64,000 nucleotides of DNA from Ruegeria sp. ANG-S4. GTDB taxonomy: Bacteria; Pseudomonadota; Alphaproteobacteria; Rhodobacterales; Rhodobacteraceae. The stretch lies in the NCBI RefSeq assembly GCF_000814005.1, contig NZ_JWLK01000001.1:868001-932000 (forward strand). The letters run 5' to 3'. Positions 25,587 to 33,546 of this stretch are shown one piece after another (within the stretch, counting starts at the first letter, position 1; the number at the start of each line of letters is the position of its first letter). Under the pieces are notes generated by a model. That model was not told the origin of the DNA. It searched no databases and saw only the letters and a list, made by a program, of their open reading frames with translations. The position numbers were made by a program, and so were the translations under genes.

Positions 25587-26273
25587 TCAGCGGCATATCC
25601 CTTCGACTTCCGCCCCGGCCCAAGGCAGAAGAACATCGCTTTCACGACGACCGCCGGGCAGTGCGGCAAGATCGAAATGAGGCTGCAACATATCATGCAG
25701 TCGCTTTGTGCGCGGCGCACCCGGGTCCAGTGCGCGGCAGCACACGTATTCTTCGACGATTGAACCTTGCTGTTCGAAACCGTAGGCCAGAAAATCGGGT
25801 GAGGTGTCCAAATCAAAGAGATAGGGATCAGATAACCGACCATGCTCGGCCGCCGCACGAAGTGGATGATAGCCGGTCGTTTCCCGATTCTGCCATTGCC
25901 AGACATGTGTGACCTCATGCGCCAGCAACATAGCGGCGATCAGGTTCATCCGATCAGGGTACTGGGACATGTAGTCGTCAAGGTACCAGTCTTTTGTAAA
26001 GTATACCCGATTGAACAGGGCAACCGCCGCCGGCTTTCCGGTTACCGTTTCGGTTTTGACCGGCGGCAGTATTCTCTCGCGGCAGGTGAGACGTGGCCGG
26101 GCTTTGCGGGTAAAGGTAACGGCAGCAACCGGCGCGCCCTTCACCAGCCGTACCCGATCAGCATCTACCGTTTCGCCATGAATGTTACCAACAAACGCGC
26201 GCTCTTGCGGGGTCAGTTGGCGACCGCAGGATGCAAAAAAGACAAAGGTCAAAATCAGAAAAACGCGGACCAT
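25587..26273 (-). CDS. Putative lipoprotein with HExxH metallopeptidase-like motif
   Basis: Exported protein of 228 residues. A signal peptide with lipobox FASC (residues 13-16: MVRVFLILTFVFFASC) predicts lipidation. The centre carries AAMLLAHEVTHVWQWQ, an HExxH-type zinc motif (HEVTH) as in gluzincin peptidases and DUF4157-like proteins. A downstream Glu, possibly third ligand, may be in GSIVEEYVCCR. Whether it is an active peptidase is uncertain, but the motif stands in a good helix context. It ends four bases from the cytochrome c stop on the opposite strand. No specific family is recognised. Confidence 0.65.
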   Translation of the reverse strand: MVRVFLILTFVFFASCGRQLTPQERAFVGNIHGETVDADRVRLVKGAPVAAVTFTRKARPRLTCRERILPPVKTETVTGKPAAVALFNRVYFTKDWYLDDYMSQYPDRMNLIAAMLLAHEVTHVWQWQNRETTGYHPLRAAAEHGRLSDPYLFDLDTSPDFLAYGFEQQGSIVEEYVCCRALDPGAPRTKRLHDMLQPHFDLAALPGGRRESDVLLPWAGAEVEGICR

Positions 26274-26315
26274 GAGTAGAAGCCTAATACCCGCGCGCGG
26301 CGCTGCAAGTCGTTT

Positions 26316-26978
26316 TCACAGGCTCATTGCCAAAACCCTGCTGATTTCCGTCAATGATCGGCCAGATTGATCCATCCACGTGTTAAATGCCTCTTGAACC
26401 GCTGCCATCGCTTTTTTCGAGGTCGCGGGCTTGTCAATAACGCCTTCGGCAATCAATCGTGCGGTCACGTCTTGCGACAGAATAAAGCTATCGCGTCCGG
26501 CAAAGCGCATGGCGTATTGTGCTGACGCACCGCCCAGCCGGGATCCGCGTTTTGCCAGCATCGCAAGCAATCCGATGTAGTCGGACGATGGCCATTGGCC
26601 CAAAACCTGGCCAGCACCGCTCTCGTCGCGCAGTTCCAACAGAAAGGCCGCGTTGTCGCGAACCGAAGCGATTTTGGTCCCGTTGCGCACAATTCTGGTA
26701 TCCTGCAGCAGCGCATCGAATTTCTCGTCATCCATAAATGCGCAGCGTCCGACGTCGAATCCGTCAAAGGCTGCTTCAAACCCGTCCCACTTGGCCTCGA
26801 TCACTTTCCAGCTGAAGCCGGCCTGAAAAACTGTCTTGGAGATAATGGATAGCCAACGGTCATCCGGCATGGCGGCCAGTTCGGCGTGGGGTTTGGGCTT
26901 GCTTATGTTGCGCTCCAACGAGTCAGCACCACCGTGGCGATTGGCCGATATTTCATAAATTTCGTCAAAATGGCGCAT
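26316..26978 (-). CDS. DNA-3-methyladenine glycosylase I (Tag)-like protein
   Basis: Protein of 220 residues of the Tag/HhH-GPD-related superfamily. The segment DDRWLSIISKTVFQAGFSWKVIEAKWDGFEAAFDGFD resembles the Tag core (W-x-x-I-L-x-x-R-x-x-F-R-x-A-F-x-x-F), and KFDALLQDTRIVRNGTKIASVRDNAAFLLEL resembles the glycosylase helix-hairpin region. The zinc-binding N- and C-terminal residues of classical Tag are not obvious, so it may be a divergent member with altered activity. ATG 26978 is chosen because the family-like sequence begins there. Predicted role is removal of alkylated adenine from DNA. No operon partner. Confidence 0.7.
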   Translation of the reverse strand: MRHFDEIYEISANRHGGADSLERNISKPKPHAELAAMPDDRWLSIISKTVFQAGFSWKVIEAKWDGFEAAFDGFDVGRCAFMDDEKFDALLQDTRIVRNGTKIASVRDNAAFLLELRDESGAGQVLGQWPSSDYIGLLAMLAKRGSRLGGASAQYAMRFAGRDSFILSQDVTARLIAEGVIDKPATSKKAMAAVQEAFNTWMDQSGRSLTEISRVLAMSL

Positions 26979-27346
26979 TGGACTTAACCTCCGATCCGCA
27001 AGTGTTGCCGTTTTGTTCGCGCCTTGCAAGCAAATACCTTCTGGAATGCCAGAGGTTTGCCGTGACTTGCGCGTGAAGACAGCGAAACTGGGGTATTTGT
27101 AATTGACTGGTCAATCAATTTCCCGCAATCTGCCGCGATGAAAAAGCTGCAAGCGCTGTGACGTCTGTGGTTTGGGGGTGGGGCACAGACGCGAATGCCG
27201 ATCAGGATTTATCGGCGGCGCTGCAAAATGCTCTCTTTCCTTACCACTTCCAACTCGTGCATGTTGCGGTACAGTCGCTAACTGATACGCCCATGGGTGG
27301 GTCACTGGTCCATGTGGGCGAATGAAAGAAGACAGGGAGAAAATAC
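26979..27346. other. 368-bp intergenic region with operator-like palindrome
   Basis: No gene seen. It carries the promoter of the ABC uptake operon. The palindrome at 27102-27115 is the only structured element I find. Confidence 0.6.
27102..27118. promoter_or_regulatory. Operator-like palindrome before the ABC uptake operon
   Basis: ATTGAC-TG-GTCAAT at 27102-27115, followed by CAA, with six-bp perfect arms. It is 230 bp upstream of the binding-protein gene. Fifteen bases (27104-27118) match 14 of 15 with the motif at 20447. Reverse complement reads AATTGATTGACCAGTCAATT, the form of a TetR-type (BetI-like) operator; this identity is inferred. Confidence 0.5.
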
Positions 27347-28297
27347 ATGAAAAAACTTGGTGTAAGCCTTTTGGCGATGACTGTGGCGGGCGTAGCCCAT
27401 GCCGCCGACATGGGCGCGGTGGACGAGCCGATCAAACTGGCCATCAACGAATGGACCGGTCAGCATGTCACAACGCATGTCGCGGGTGAGATGCTGAAAG
27501 CCGCAGGTTACAACGTCGAATATGTGACAGCCGGAATGATGAACCAGTTCCAGGCGCTGGCCGATGGCGACATCGATGCGACGCTGGAAATCTGGTCGTC
27601 GAACGTGTCGGATGAATACGCCAAGAAGATCGACGAAGGCACCGTGGTTGAAATCGGCGATCTGGGTCTTGATGCCAAAGAAGGCATTGCCTACCCCGCG
27701 CACGTCGCTGATCTGTGCCCGGGTCTGCCCGCTTGGGAAGCGCTGAAGGAGTGCGCCCAGGTGTTCGCGACGGCTGAAACACTGCCAGGCGGGCGTCTGG
27801 TCGATTATCCTGCGGATTGGGGAACCCCCGGCGCGGATCGTATGACCGGTCTTGAATTGCCGTTCAAGGCGGTGCCTGCCGGTTCCGAAGGTGCATTGAT
27901 CGCCGAACTGCGCGCCTCGACCGAGCGGAAATCGCCGTTGCTGATCACCTTCTGGCAGCCGCATTGGGCCATGTCCGCCTATGACGTCCAATTCGTTGAA
28001 TTGCCCGCGGGCGAGGAAGCCTGCTTCAACGATCCGGCGTGGGGCCCGAACCCGAACGCCGTAAACGATTGCGACTTCTCGCCGTCGCGCATCTTCAAAG
28101 CCAGCTGGAGCGGCATGGAAGATAAATGGCCCGCCGCGTATGAGATCCTGACCAACTATCAGCTGGCGGTCGAAGACCAGCAGCCGATGATGGGCGCGAT
28201 CGACGTGGATGGCGGCAAAGTCGAAGAAGTCGTCGCGGCGTGGATGTCCGAGAATGAGGGCAAATGGCGTCCGGTTGTCGACGCGGCCACGCAGTGA
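27347..28297 (+). CDS. Quaternary-amine ABC transporter substrate-binding protein
   Basis: Periplasmic binding protein of 316 residues in the OpuAC/ProX family. A signal peptide (MKKLGVSLLAMTVAGVAHAAD) is followed by IKLAINEWTGQHVTTHVAGEMLKAAG, the domain core. Several Trp residues (INEW, LEIWSS, PADWG, TFWQPHW) are spaced as in proteins where an aromatic cage holds a trimethylammonium head group, so glycine betaine, choline, carnitine or TMAO are plausible ligands. The Cys pair in LCPGLPAWEALKEC and the AACFNDP/NDCDF pair could form disulfides. It is the first gene of a three-gene operon. Ligand identity is not resolved from sequence; TmoX-type TMAO binding is one candidate, but tmm/tdm are not nearby. 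Confidence 0.85.
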   Translation: MKKLGVSLLAMTVAGVAHAADMGAVDEPIKLAINEWTGQHVTTHVAGEMLKAAGYNVEYVTAGMMNQFQALADGDIDATLEIWSSNVSDEYAKKIDEGTVVEIGDLGLDAKEGIAYPAHVADLCPGLPAWEALKECAQVFATAETLPGGRLVDYPADWGTPGADRMTGLELPFKAVPAGSEGALIAELRASTERKSPLLITFWQPHWAMSAYDVQFVELPAGEEACFNDPAWGPNPNAVNDCDFSPSRIFKASWSGMEDKWPAAYEILTNYQLAVEDQQPMMGAIDVDGGKVEEVVAAWMSENEGKWRPVVDAATQ

Positions 28298-28307
28298 GCC
28301 TGCCTAA

Positions 28308-29357
28308 GTGACCGACGCAAAGACACCAGCCATCGCCTGCCGGAACCTCTGGCAGGTGTTTGGCCCCGGTGCAGACAAAGCCCTGACCGACGCGCTGTCT
28401 CGGTCAGGGGATGATGCCGACAAAGCCGCCGCCGACCTGCGTGAGCACGGGTTCATCCCGGCGGTGCAGGACGCAAATTTCGAGGTCAAAGAGGGCGAGC
28501 TTTTTGTCATCATGGGCCTGTCCGGCTCGGGTAAATCAACCCTGATCCGCTGTATCTCGCAACTGTTGCCCGGCACGGGCGGGGAAATCCGTGTGGATGG
28601 CGAGAACGTCATGGGCGCATCCAAAAAGGTGCTGACAGACCTGCGCCGCAAAAAGCTGGGCATGGTGTTCCAGCATTTTGGCCTGTTTCCGCATATGACG
28701 GTGGCCGAAAACGTGGCCTACCCGCTGCGTGTGCAAGGCGTCGGCAAACAGGAACGTCTGGCGCGGGCGCAAGAGGTGATCTCTCTGGTTGGCCTGGAAG
28801 GCCGCGAAGACAGCTTTCCCCGGCAGCTTTCCGGCGGCCAGCGCCAGCGCGTCGGGATTGCCCGCAGCCTCGCCGTAAACCCCGATATCTGGTTTCTGGA
28901 CGAGCCTTTCTCTGCCCTCGATCCGCTGATCCGCCGCCAGTTGCAGGACGAATTCCTGCGCATTCAGGCGACGCTGAAGAAATCCATCGTGTTCATCACG
29001 CATGACATTCAAGAGGCCCTGAAACTGGCCGATCGCATTGCCATCATGCGCGACGGCAAGATCGTGCAGATCGGCACGCCCACGGATATCGTGCTGCGCC
29101 CGGTCGACGACTATGTGCGCGAATTCTCGAAAGATGTCGCCAAGGGCCAGCACGCCAAGGTTGCCTCGGTCATGCGCGACGATGATGAACGTGGACCGGA
29201 TGATCCGGGCCTGACCACATCGATGACGTTGGATGCGGCCCTTGCGCATTGCATGGAACTTTATGAACCCGTGCCCGTGCGTGATGCCGACGGCAATATA
29301 GTGGGCACCGTACATCCGTCAGACCTCGCCGCAGCCTTGCAGGTGGATGAGGCATGA
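28308..29357 (+). CDS. Quaternary-amine ABC transporter ATP-binding protein (ProV-like)
   Basis: ATPase of 349 residues. Walker A GLSGSGKST near residue 70, Q-loop VFQHFGLFPHMTVAENVAYP, signature LSGGQRQR near 174, Walker B IWFLDEP near 195 and H-loop ITHDIQEALKLADRI are present. The N-terminal 50 residues (HGFIPAVQDANFEVKEGE) and the C-terminal tail, which ends in a reduced CBS-like element (HCMELYEPVPVRDADGNIVGTVHPSDL), match ProV/OpuAA-type ATPases, where CBS domains sense ionic strength or inhibit transport. The start is GTG 28308, ten bases after the binding-protein stop. It overlaps the permease by ATGA. Confidence 0.9.
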   Translation: MTDAKTPAIACRNLWQVFGPGADKALTDALSRSGDDADKAAADLREHGFIPAVQDANFEVKEGELFVIMGLSGSGKSTLIRCISQLLPGTGGEIRVDGENVMGASKKVLTDLRRKKLGMVFQHFGLFPHMTVAENVAYPLRVQGVGKQERLARAQEVISLVGLEGREDSFPRQLSGGQRQRVGIARSLAVNPDIWFLDEPFSALDPLIRRQLQDEFLRIQATLKKSIVFITHDIQEALKLADRIAIMRDGKIVQIGTPTDIVLRPVDDYVREFSKDVAKGQHAKVASVMRDDDERGPDDPGLTTSMTLDAALAHCMELYEPVPVRDADGNIVGTVHPSDLAAALQVDEA

Positions 29358-31417
29358 CCGCCGTCACGGAAATTCCGGCGCAGCACGCCCGCCTATCGAC
29401 GGGTGCGCAGGCGGCGCTGATTACAGTGATCTTCGGTGCGCTGTGCCTCGCACTCGAAGGCGTCGCCCCGTGGCTGGTCAAATGGCCCGCCGCGTGGGAA
29501 TTGCCCGCCACCCAGTGGGTCGGCGGGTTTCTCGATTGGTTCCTGAATGGCATCAAACCCGCCATGCGGTTGTTTTCAGACCTGATGACCTATCCGATGA
29601 ATGCCGCCAACTTCGTGCTGGGCAACACGCCTTGGCCCATTCTCATCGGTATCGTCACCGCCTTGGGCTGGTATCTGGGTGGTCTGCCGATGGCGGCGCT
29701 GGGCTTTATCGGGCTCAGCTTCGTGCTGGCCTCGGGCTATTGGGCCGAGAGCATGAACACCCTCGCGCTTGTCGCCGTATCCGTGCCCGTGGCGCTGATC
29801 ATGGGGGGCGCGATTGGCATCCTTGCCAATGAGGTGCCGCGGGTCAAAGCCTTCGTACAAGCGGCGCTGGACGTGATGCAAACAGTGCCGACCTTCGCCT
29901 ATCTGACACCGCTGCTGCTGCTTTTCGGCTTCGGCCCGGTGGTTGGCCTGATTGCCTCGGCCATCTATGCCGCCCCGCCGATGGCGCGCAACGTTATGCT
30001 GGGACTGGAGCGGGTGGAATCCGAGATCAAAGAGGCCGCCATCATGTCCGGCGGCACCCGTCTGCAACAGCTGTTTCAGGTCGAAATCCCGGCGGCCACC
30101 ACGCAGATCATGGTTGGCGTGAACCAATGCCTGATGGCCGCCCTGTCGATGGTGATCATCGCCGCCGTCATCGGCGGTTTCAATGATATCGGGTGGGAGG
30201 TTCTGCTGACCATGCGCAAGGCGCAGTTCGGCGAATCCCTGATGGCCGGTCTGGTAATTGTCGTCTTCGCCGTGGTCATCGACCGGATGAGCGGCACGTT
30301 GGCCACCGAGCGCAAACGCTATGACAGCCGCGTCGTCTGGGCGATGCTGGCCTTCACGGTGCTGTTCACGGCAGCCTTCTGGGCATGGCTGCCGAACCCG
30401 TCGGACCTGACGGTGCTCGACCCGATGGCCACCGCGATCGACAACGGCCTGACCGCGTTCACGCAGGCCAATGGCCCTTGGCTGGATGCGCTCAAGAACA
30501 ACTCTCTGTTCTACGTCCTCTTGCCGCTTCGGATCGGCCTGGATCAGGCGGTGCTGCCGTTCACATGGGGCTTTGCCTGGACACCATCCATGAGCTACGG
30601 CCTCTTCGCCATTGGTGCCGCGATCGCGCTGCTGATGGCATGGCGCGGGCACCTGACCGGCGGATTGGTGGTGCTGATCCTGATCGGCATGCTGGAAACC
30701 GGCATCTCGAACCTGCCATGGCCCTTTGTCCTGACCGGAGCCGCGGCCTTGGGCTGGGTCGCCGGAGGCTGGCGTCTGGCGGCGCTGTCGGTGGGGCTGC
30801 TCTGCACCATCCTCGTCTCGGGCCTGTGGGAGCGTGCCTTGCTCTCGCTCTACCTCAGCGGCGCGGCGGTGTTTTTCTGCGCCGTGTTTGGTGGGTTGAT
30901 CGGTCTGGCCAGCGCCGTCTGGTCACCGGTCTGGACCGTTGTGCGCCCCATCTGCGACATGCTTCAGACGATCCCGTTGTTCGTGTTCCTGATTCCGGTT
31001 CTGATGGTTTTCCAGATCGGAGAATTCTCGGCCTTCCTCGCGATCTGCGCCTATGCGATCGTTCCCATGATCCGCTACACGCGGCACGGGCTGGTCAACA
31101 CGCCCGAAGAGATGATGGAGGCCGCAATCTCCAGCGGTGCGACGGAATGGCAGATCATGCGCGACGTCCGCGCGCCTTATGCCGCACCGACCATTCTGCT
31201 GGGGCTGAACCAGACCATCCTTTACGCCTTCGCGATGCTGGTGATCGCGGCACTGATCGGCACCACTGGTTTGGGCCAGTCGATCTATCTTGCGCTGGGG
31301 CAGGCGGATGTGGGGCTGGGCATCTCGGCCGGGGCTGCAATGGCCATTCTGGCGCTGATCGCCGACCGCATGGTGCAGGGTTTTGCCGAAGAACGGCGCA
31401 AGGCGCTGGGCCTATAG
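29354..31417 (+). CDS. Double-length ABC permease (two fused BPD_transp_1 domains)
   Basis: Inner-membrane protein of 687 residues carrying two complete permease modules in tandem. The first spans about residues 100-320 (QTVPTFAYLTPLLLLFGFGPVVG, EAA-loop KEAAIMSGGTRLQQLFQVEIPAA) and the second about 480-685 (LQTIPLFVFLIPVLMVFQIGEFSA, EAA-loop EAAISSGATEWQIMRDVRAPYAAP). Each EAA loop contacts one ATPase copy, so one polypeptide supplies both halves that in E. coli come from a ProW homodimer. The central linker has additional helices. Ordinary ProW is about 280-350 residues. It overlaps the ATPase gene and ends the operon. Confidence 0.88.
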   Translation: MTAVTEIPAQHARLSTGAQAALITVIFGALCLALEGVAPWLVKWPAAWELPATQWVGGFLDWFLNGIKPAMRLFSDLMTYPMNAANFVLGNTPWPILIGIVTALGWYLGGLPMAALGFIGLSFVLASGYWAESMNTLALVAVSVPVALIMGGAIGILANEVPRVKAFVQAALDVMQTVPTFAYLTPLLLLFGFGPVVGLIASAIYAAPPMARNVMLGLERVESEIKEAAIMSGGTRLQQLFQVEIPAATTQIMVGVNQCLMAALSMVIIAAVIGGFNDIGWEVLLTMRKAQFGESLMAGLVIVVFAVVIDRMSGTLATERKRYDSRVVWAMLAFTVLFTAAFWAWLPNPSDLTVLDPMATAIDNGLTAFTQANGPWLDALKNNSLFYVLLPLRIGLDQAVLPFTWGFAWTPSMSYGLFAIGAAIALLMAWRGHLTGGLVVLILIGMLETGISNLPWPFVLTGAAALGWVAGGWRLAALSVGLLCTILVSGLWERALLSLYLSGAAVFFCAVFGGLIGLASAVWSPVWTVVRPICDMLQTIPLFVFLIPVLMVFQIGEFSAFLAICAYAIVPMIRYTRHGLVNTPEEMMEAAISSGATEWQIMRDVRAPYAAPTILLGLNQTILYAFAMLVIAALIGTTGLGQSIYLALGQADVGLGISAGAAMAILALIADRMVQGFAEERRKALGL

Positions 31418-31424
31418 TGAATGG

Positions 31425-31449
31425 GCGGGGCGGCTCGACCGCCCCGCTT
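31425..31449 (+). terminator. Terminator-like hairpin after the ABC operon
   Basis: Nine-bp perfect GC-rich stem (GCGGGGCGG, loop CTCGA) starting eight bases past the permease stop. The following T-run is weak, so termination may be incomplete and continue into the DUF2478 gene. Confidence 0.55.
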
Positions 31450-31563
31450 GGATCAAATGTGCCCTTGGTCTGCGCTTTCGGTGATGCAATTGCCCGGTTG
31501 AGTGGCCGACCACCCCAAACCGTGCTAACTCAGGGGCTGGTCTACAATCTTATGGGGTTCGAA

Positions 31564-32085
31564 ATGCATTTGGCCTATGTCACCACCACCGATCGCGGCG
31601 CGACCGATCGGCTGCTCAGCGAGGTCGCCGAACGTTTGCTGGACAAAGGGGCCAGACTGTCGGGGGTGGTTCAAACCAACACCGAGTGCGCGGACAACAG
31701 TAAATGCGACATGGATCTGAGGGTTTTGCCTGATGGTGAGACCATTCGCATCTCGCAGTCTCTGGGCGCACACTCGCGCGGTTGCCGTCTTGACCCGGCC
31801 GCATTGGAACAGGCTGTCGGCTACGTCACCGCATCGCTGGCAGAAGCACCGCAGCTGCTGATCATCAACAAATTCGGCAAGCACGAATCCGATGGCCGCG
31901 GATTTCGACCGGTCATTGGTGAGGCCCTTGCGCTGGATATCCCGGTTCTGGTCGGCGTGAACGGCCTTAACGCGGACAAGTTCAAGGCGTTCACTGGCGA
32001 AGAAGCGGAAGCCTTGGAGCCAAATCTAGACACCATTCTGGCCTGGTTTGATCGGATCGACACCCAGAGCAATGCGGCAGCGTGA
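31564..32085 (+). CDS. DUF2478 family protein
   Basis: Protein of 173 residues beginning MHLAYVTTTDRGATDRLLSEVAERLLDKGARLSGVVQ, with CDMDLRVLPDGETIRISQSLG in the middle, then LLIINKFGKHESDGRGFRPVIGEALALDIPVLVGVN. This is the DUF2478 pattern of a P-loop NTPase-derived fold, often annotated as associated with molybdenum transport or nucleotide-binding. A normal Walker A lysine is missing. Four Cys residues include an ECADNSKCDMD pair. The start ATG 31564 has GGGGTTCGAA upstream; ATG 31552 is possible. It lies 147 bp behind the ABC permease and probably has its own promoter. Confidence 0.75.
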   Translation: MHLAYVTTTDRGATDRLLSEVAERLLDKGARLSGVVQTNTECADNSKCDMDLRVLPDGETIRISQSLGAHSRGCRLDPAALEQAVGYVTASLAEAPQLLIINKFGKHESDGRGFRPVIGEALALDIPVLVGVNGLNADKFKAFTGEEAEALEPNLDTILAWFDRIDTQSNAAA

Positions 32086-32181
32086 TCGACAACTGGCATT
32101 CACAGTCTGAAAGCGACAGCCCGTTAATCTGAGCGGGGCGGTAAGAGCAAAGTTGTTGCCGTTCTACTTCGGCAGAGCTGC

Positions 32182-32390
32182 TCACAACCCCGACAACGTA
32201 CTAGAGCAAGCCATAGCAGCGAGCTTTGGCAGGAACACCGCAGGTCCACCCACCTTGACGCGTTGACCACGAGCCTTGGCAAACACCGCACGCGTATACC
32301 CGCCGTGTGATTGTTGAGACGCGCGACAAGTTGCCCGCGCGTCAGAACCGTTTCAGGCTTGAGGCAGAGCGTCGTCGTGGGCGGTAGCAA
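32182..32390 (-). pseudogene. Possible frameshifted small-gene remnant
   Basis: On the minus strand one frame reads LCLKPETVLTRGQLVARLN and, after about 60 bases, the adjacent frame continues with GGYTRAVFAKARGQRVKV then GGPAVFLPKLAAMA to a stop at 32182. Joined by one frameshift near 32290 they would give one coherent basic protein of about 70 residues. Neither frame alone makes a convincing gene. Family unknown. It lies at the left end of the accessory patch before tRNA-Tyr. Confidence is low because the reading is by eye. Confidence 0.35.
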
Positions 32391-32475
32391 TCGGTAAGCT
32401 TATGCGCCTTACAAAAGCCTGAATTGCCGGAGAAATCGTTTCAAATAATTGAAATGCTGACGAAAGGATTTTTCT

Positions 32476-32775
32476 ATGGTTTGGATTGTTTTTCTTATTC
32501 TGGTCGTGCTGATGTGTGGTGCTGCGGCAGTAAAAAACACAGCTTTTACGGTCGTAGCTGTTATTGCGTTTGTCGTCGTTGCCGGGTCTTTGGGGCTGGG
32601 AGGCTTTATTACCTCAGCTATCGAGGTTCTGGCCTGCGTCTTGTTGGCAGTATCAGTGGCCTATTTTTTTCTGCCCGAACCAATCCAAAAGTTGATGTGG
32701 GACCCGGAGCGTGACGGTGGGTTGAAACCCAAAAAGAAGGAATCGAAATTTGCAGCGCGCAAGCACCTGCGCTAG
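32476..32775 (+). CDS. Small membrane protein
   Basis: Protein of 99 residues. Two to three hydrophobic segments fill the first 68 residues (MVWIVFLILVVLMCGAAA, FTVVAVIAFVVVAGSLGLGGFI, VLACVLLAVSVAYFFLPEP), followed by a basic, cytoplasmic-type tail (GGLKPKKKESKFAARKHLR). I do not recognise a family. GAAAGGATTTTTCT precedes ATG 32476, a good ribosome site. Sequence composition is less GC-rich than the flanks and the gene is isolated, which suggests recent acquisition. It is placed between remnant DNA on both sides in the patch beside tRNA-Tyr. Confidence 0.6.
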   Translation: MVWIVFLILVVLMCGAAAVKNTAFTVVAVIAFVVVAGSLGLGGFITSAIEVLACVLLAVSVAYFFLPEPIQKLMWDPERDGGLKPKKKESKFAARKHLR

Positions 32776-32979
32776 CCACCCTCAGCCGCATAGACCGCCT
32801 CGCAAGGCTTGCCCGTAGCCGGGGTTGGTTTGAGTTTTTCGGGAAATACTGCTATGGTTTCGCCAAGCGCCAAAGAGCGCATGCATACTCCACTACGGGA
32901 TCATCGATGGGTGGTTAAGTTTAGGAATATGGGGCTCCGATAATCCTGCCGTGAGGCGGGGCCATTAGGAGAGTCCTAA

Positions 32980-33159
32980 ATGAAGTCTATCGAAGCCCTT
33001 ATTGCATCCAGCAAAATAGTGATCGGCCCAATCGAAGTCACAGGATTAGCGGCCATTCTGATTGTTGTGGCAATCTCAATACCCCTTGCGACTGCGGTCC
33101 CAAAGTTGGCGAGACGCGCCGCCGCCAAAGCGTTAAGCAAAGGCGGAGACAAGGTTTAG
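32980..33159 (+). CDS. Fifty-nine-residue single-membrane-span protein
   Basis: A small open frame begins MKSIEALIASSKIVIGPIEV and continues with one hydrophobic helix (TGLAAILIVVAISIPLATAV) before a basic tail PKLARRAAAKALSKGGDKV. TAGGAGAG at 32966-32973 provides a strong ribosome site with the right spacing, and codon use looks normal. The layout (N-terminus out, one helix, lysine/arginine-rich tail) resembles small phage or plasmid membrane proteins and type I toxins, but no family is recognised. Its stop overlaps the end of a minus-strand remnant by four bases. Confidence 0.5.
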   Translation: MKSIEALIASSKIVIGPIEVTGLAAILIVVAISIPLATAVPKLARRAAAKALSKGGDKV

Positions 33160-33424
33160 GTGGTGCGTCCACCGCGCGCGACGGCGCGGGACATTTGCGC
33201 CATAATCCGGCCTTTGGACGCTTTGAAGGCCGCCGTGTCGGGTGTCTGGATATAGACAGTCACCGGACGGCGGCCGCCGCATAGACCGCCTTACGCACAT
33301 TGTCCCAGTTCTGGGCGTCCAGAGCGTCGGACAGGGCCACAACAGCCCACACAGGAGCGCCGTTGTGGTCACTAATCTGCAGACATTCGAGATCAATGAT
33401 CCGGGCGTTGCAGAATAATATACG
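33156..33424 (-). pseudogene. Minus-strand gene remnant plus coupled tiny ORF
   Basis: Reading leftwards, a frame open from 33424 gives ARIIDLECLQISDHNG, then PVWAVVALSDALDAQNWDNV and RKAVYAAAAVR to a stop at 33260, without any ATG. A GTG overlapping that stop (GTGA at 33260-33263) begins a 35-residue frame VTVYIQTPDTAAFKASKGR, then IMAQMSRAVARGGRTT. Both read like protein and both lack a proper beginning, so this is probably the truncated 3' end of a lost phage- or element-type gene, either two genes or one with a frameshift. The family is unknown. Confidence 0.4.
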
Positions 33425-33493
33425 TCAAGTTTGGCGGAAAATGCCGGTTGTGCCGTGGTCTAAAACTGATCCCAATCCAGTAAGAACAATGCA

Positions 33494-33515
33494 GGGGCCG
33501 CAGGGCCCCTTTTTT
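33494..33515 (+). terminator. Rho-independent terminator before the two-gene module
   Basis: GGGGCC-GCAG-GGCCCC followed by six T. It is almost the same as the hairpin at 34212. The two enclose the genes at 33547-34178. Confidence 0.75.
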
Positions 33516-33546
33516 CGTCGGAAACCGAACACGAAAGGAATACGGA

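Noticed and set aside
30385..32085. Long plus-strand open frame joining the permease region to DUF2478
   Set aside because: The part before 31564 is an out-of-frame reading of the permease gene; only the DUF2478 part is real.
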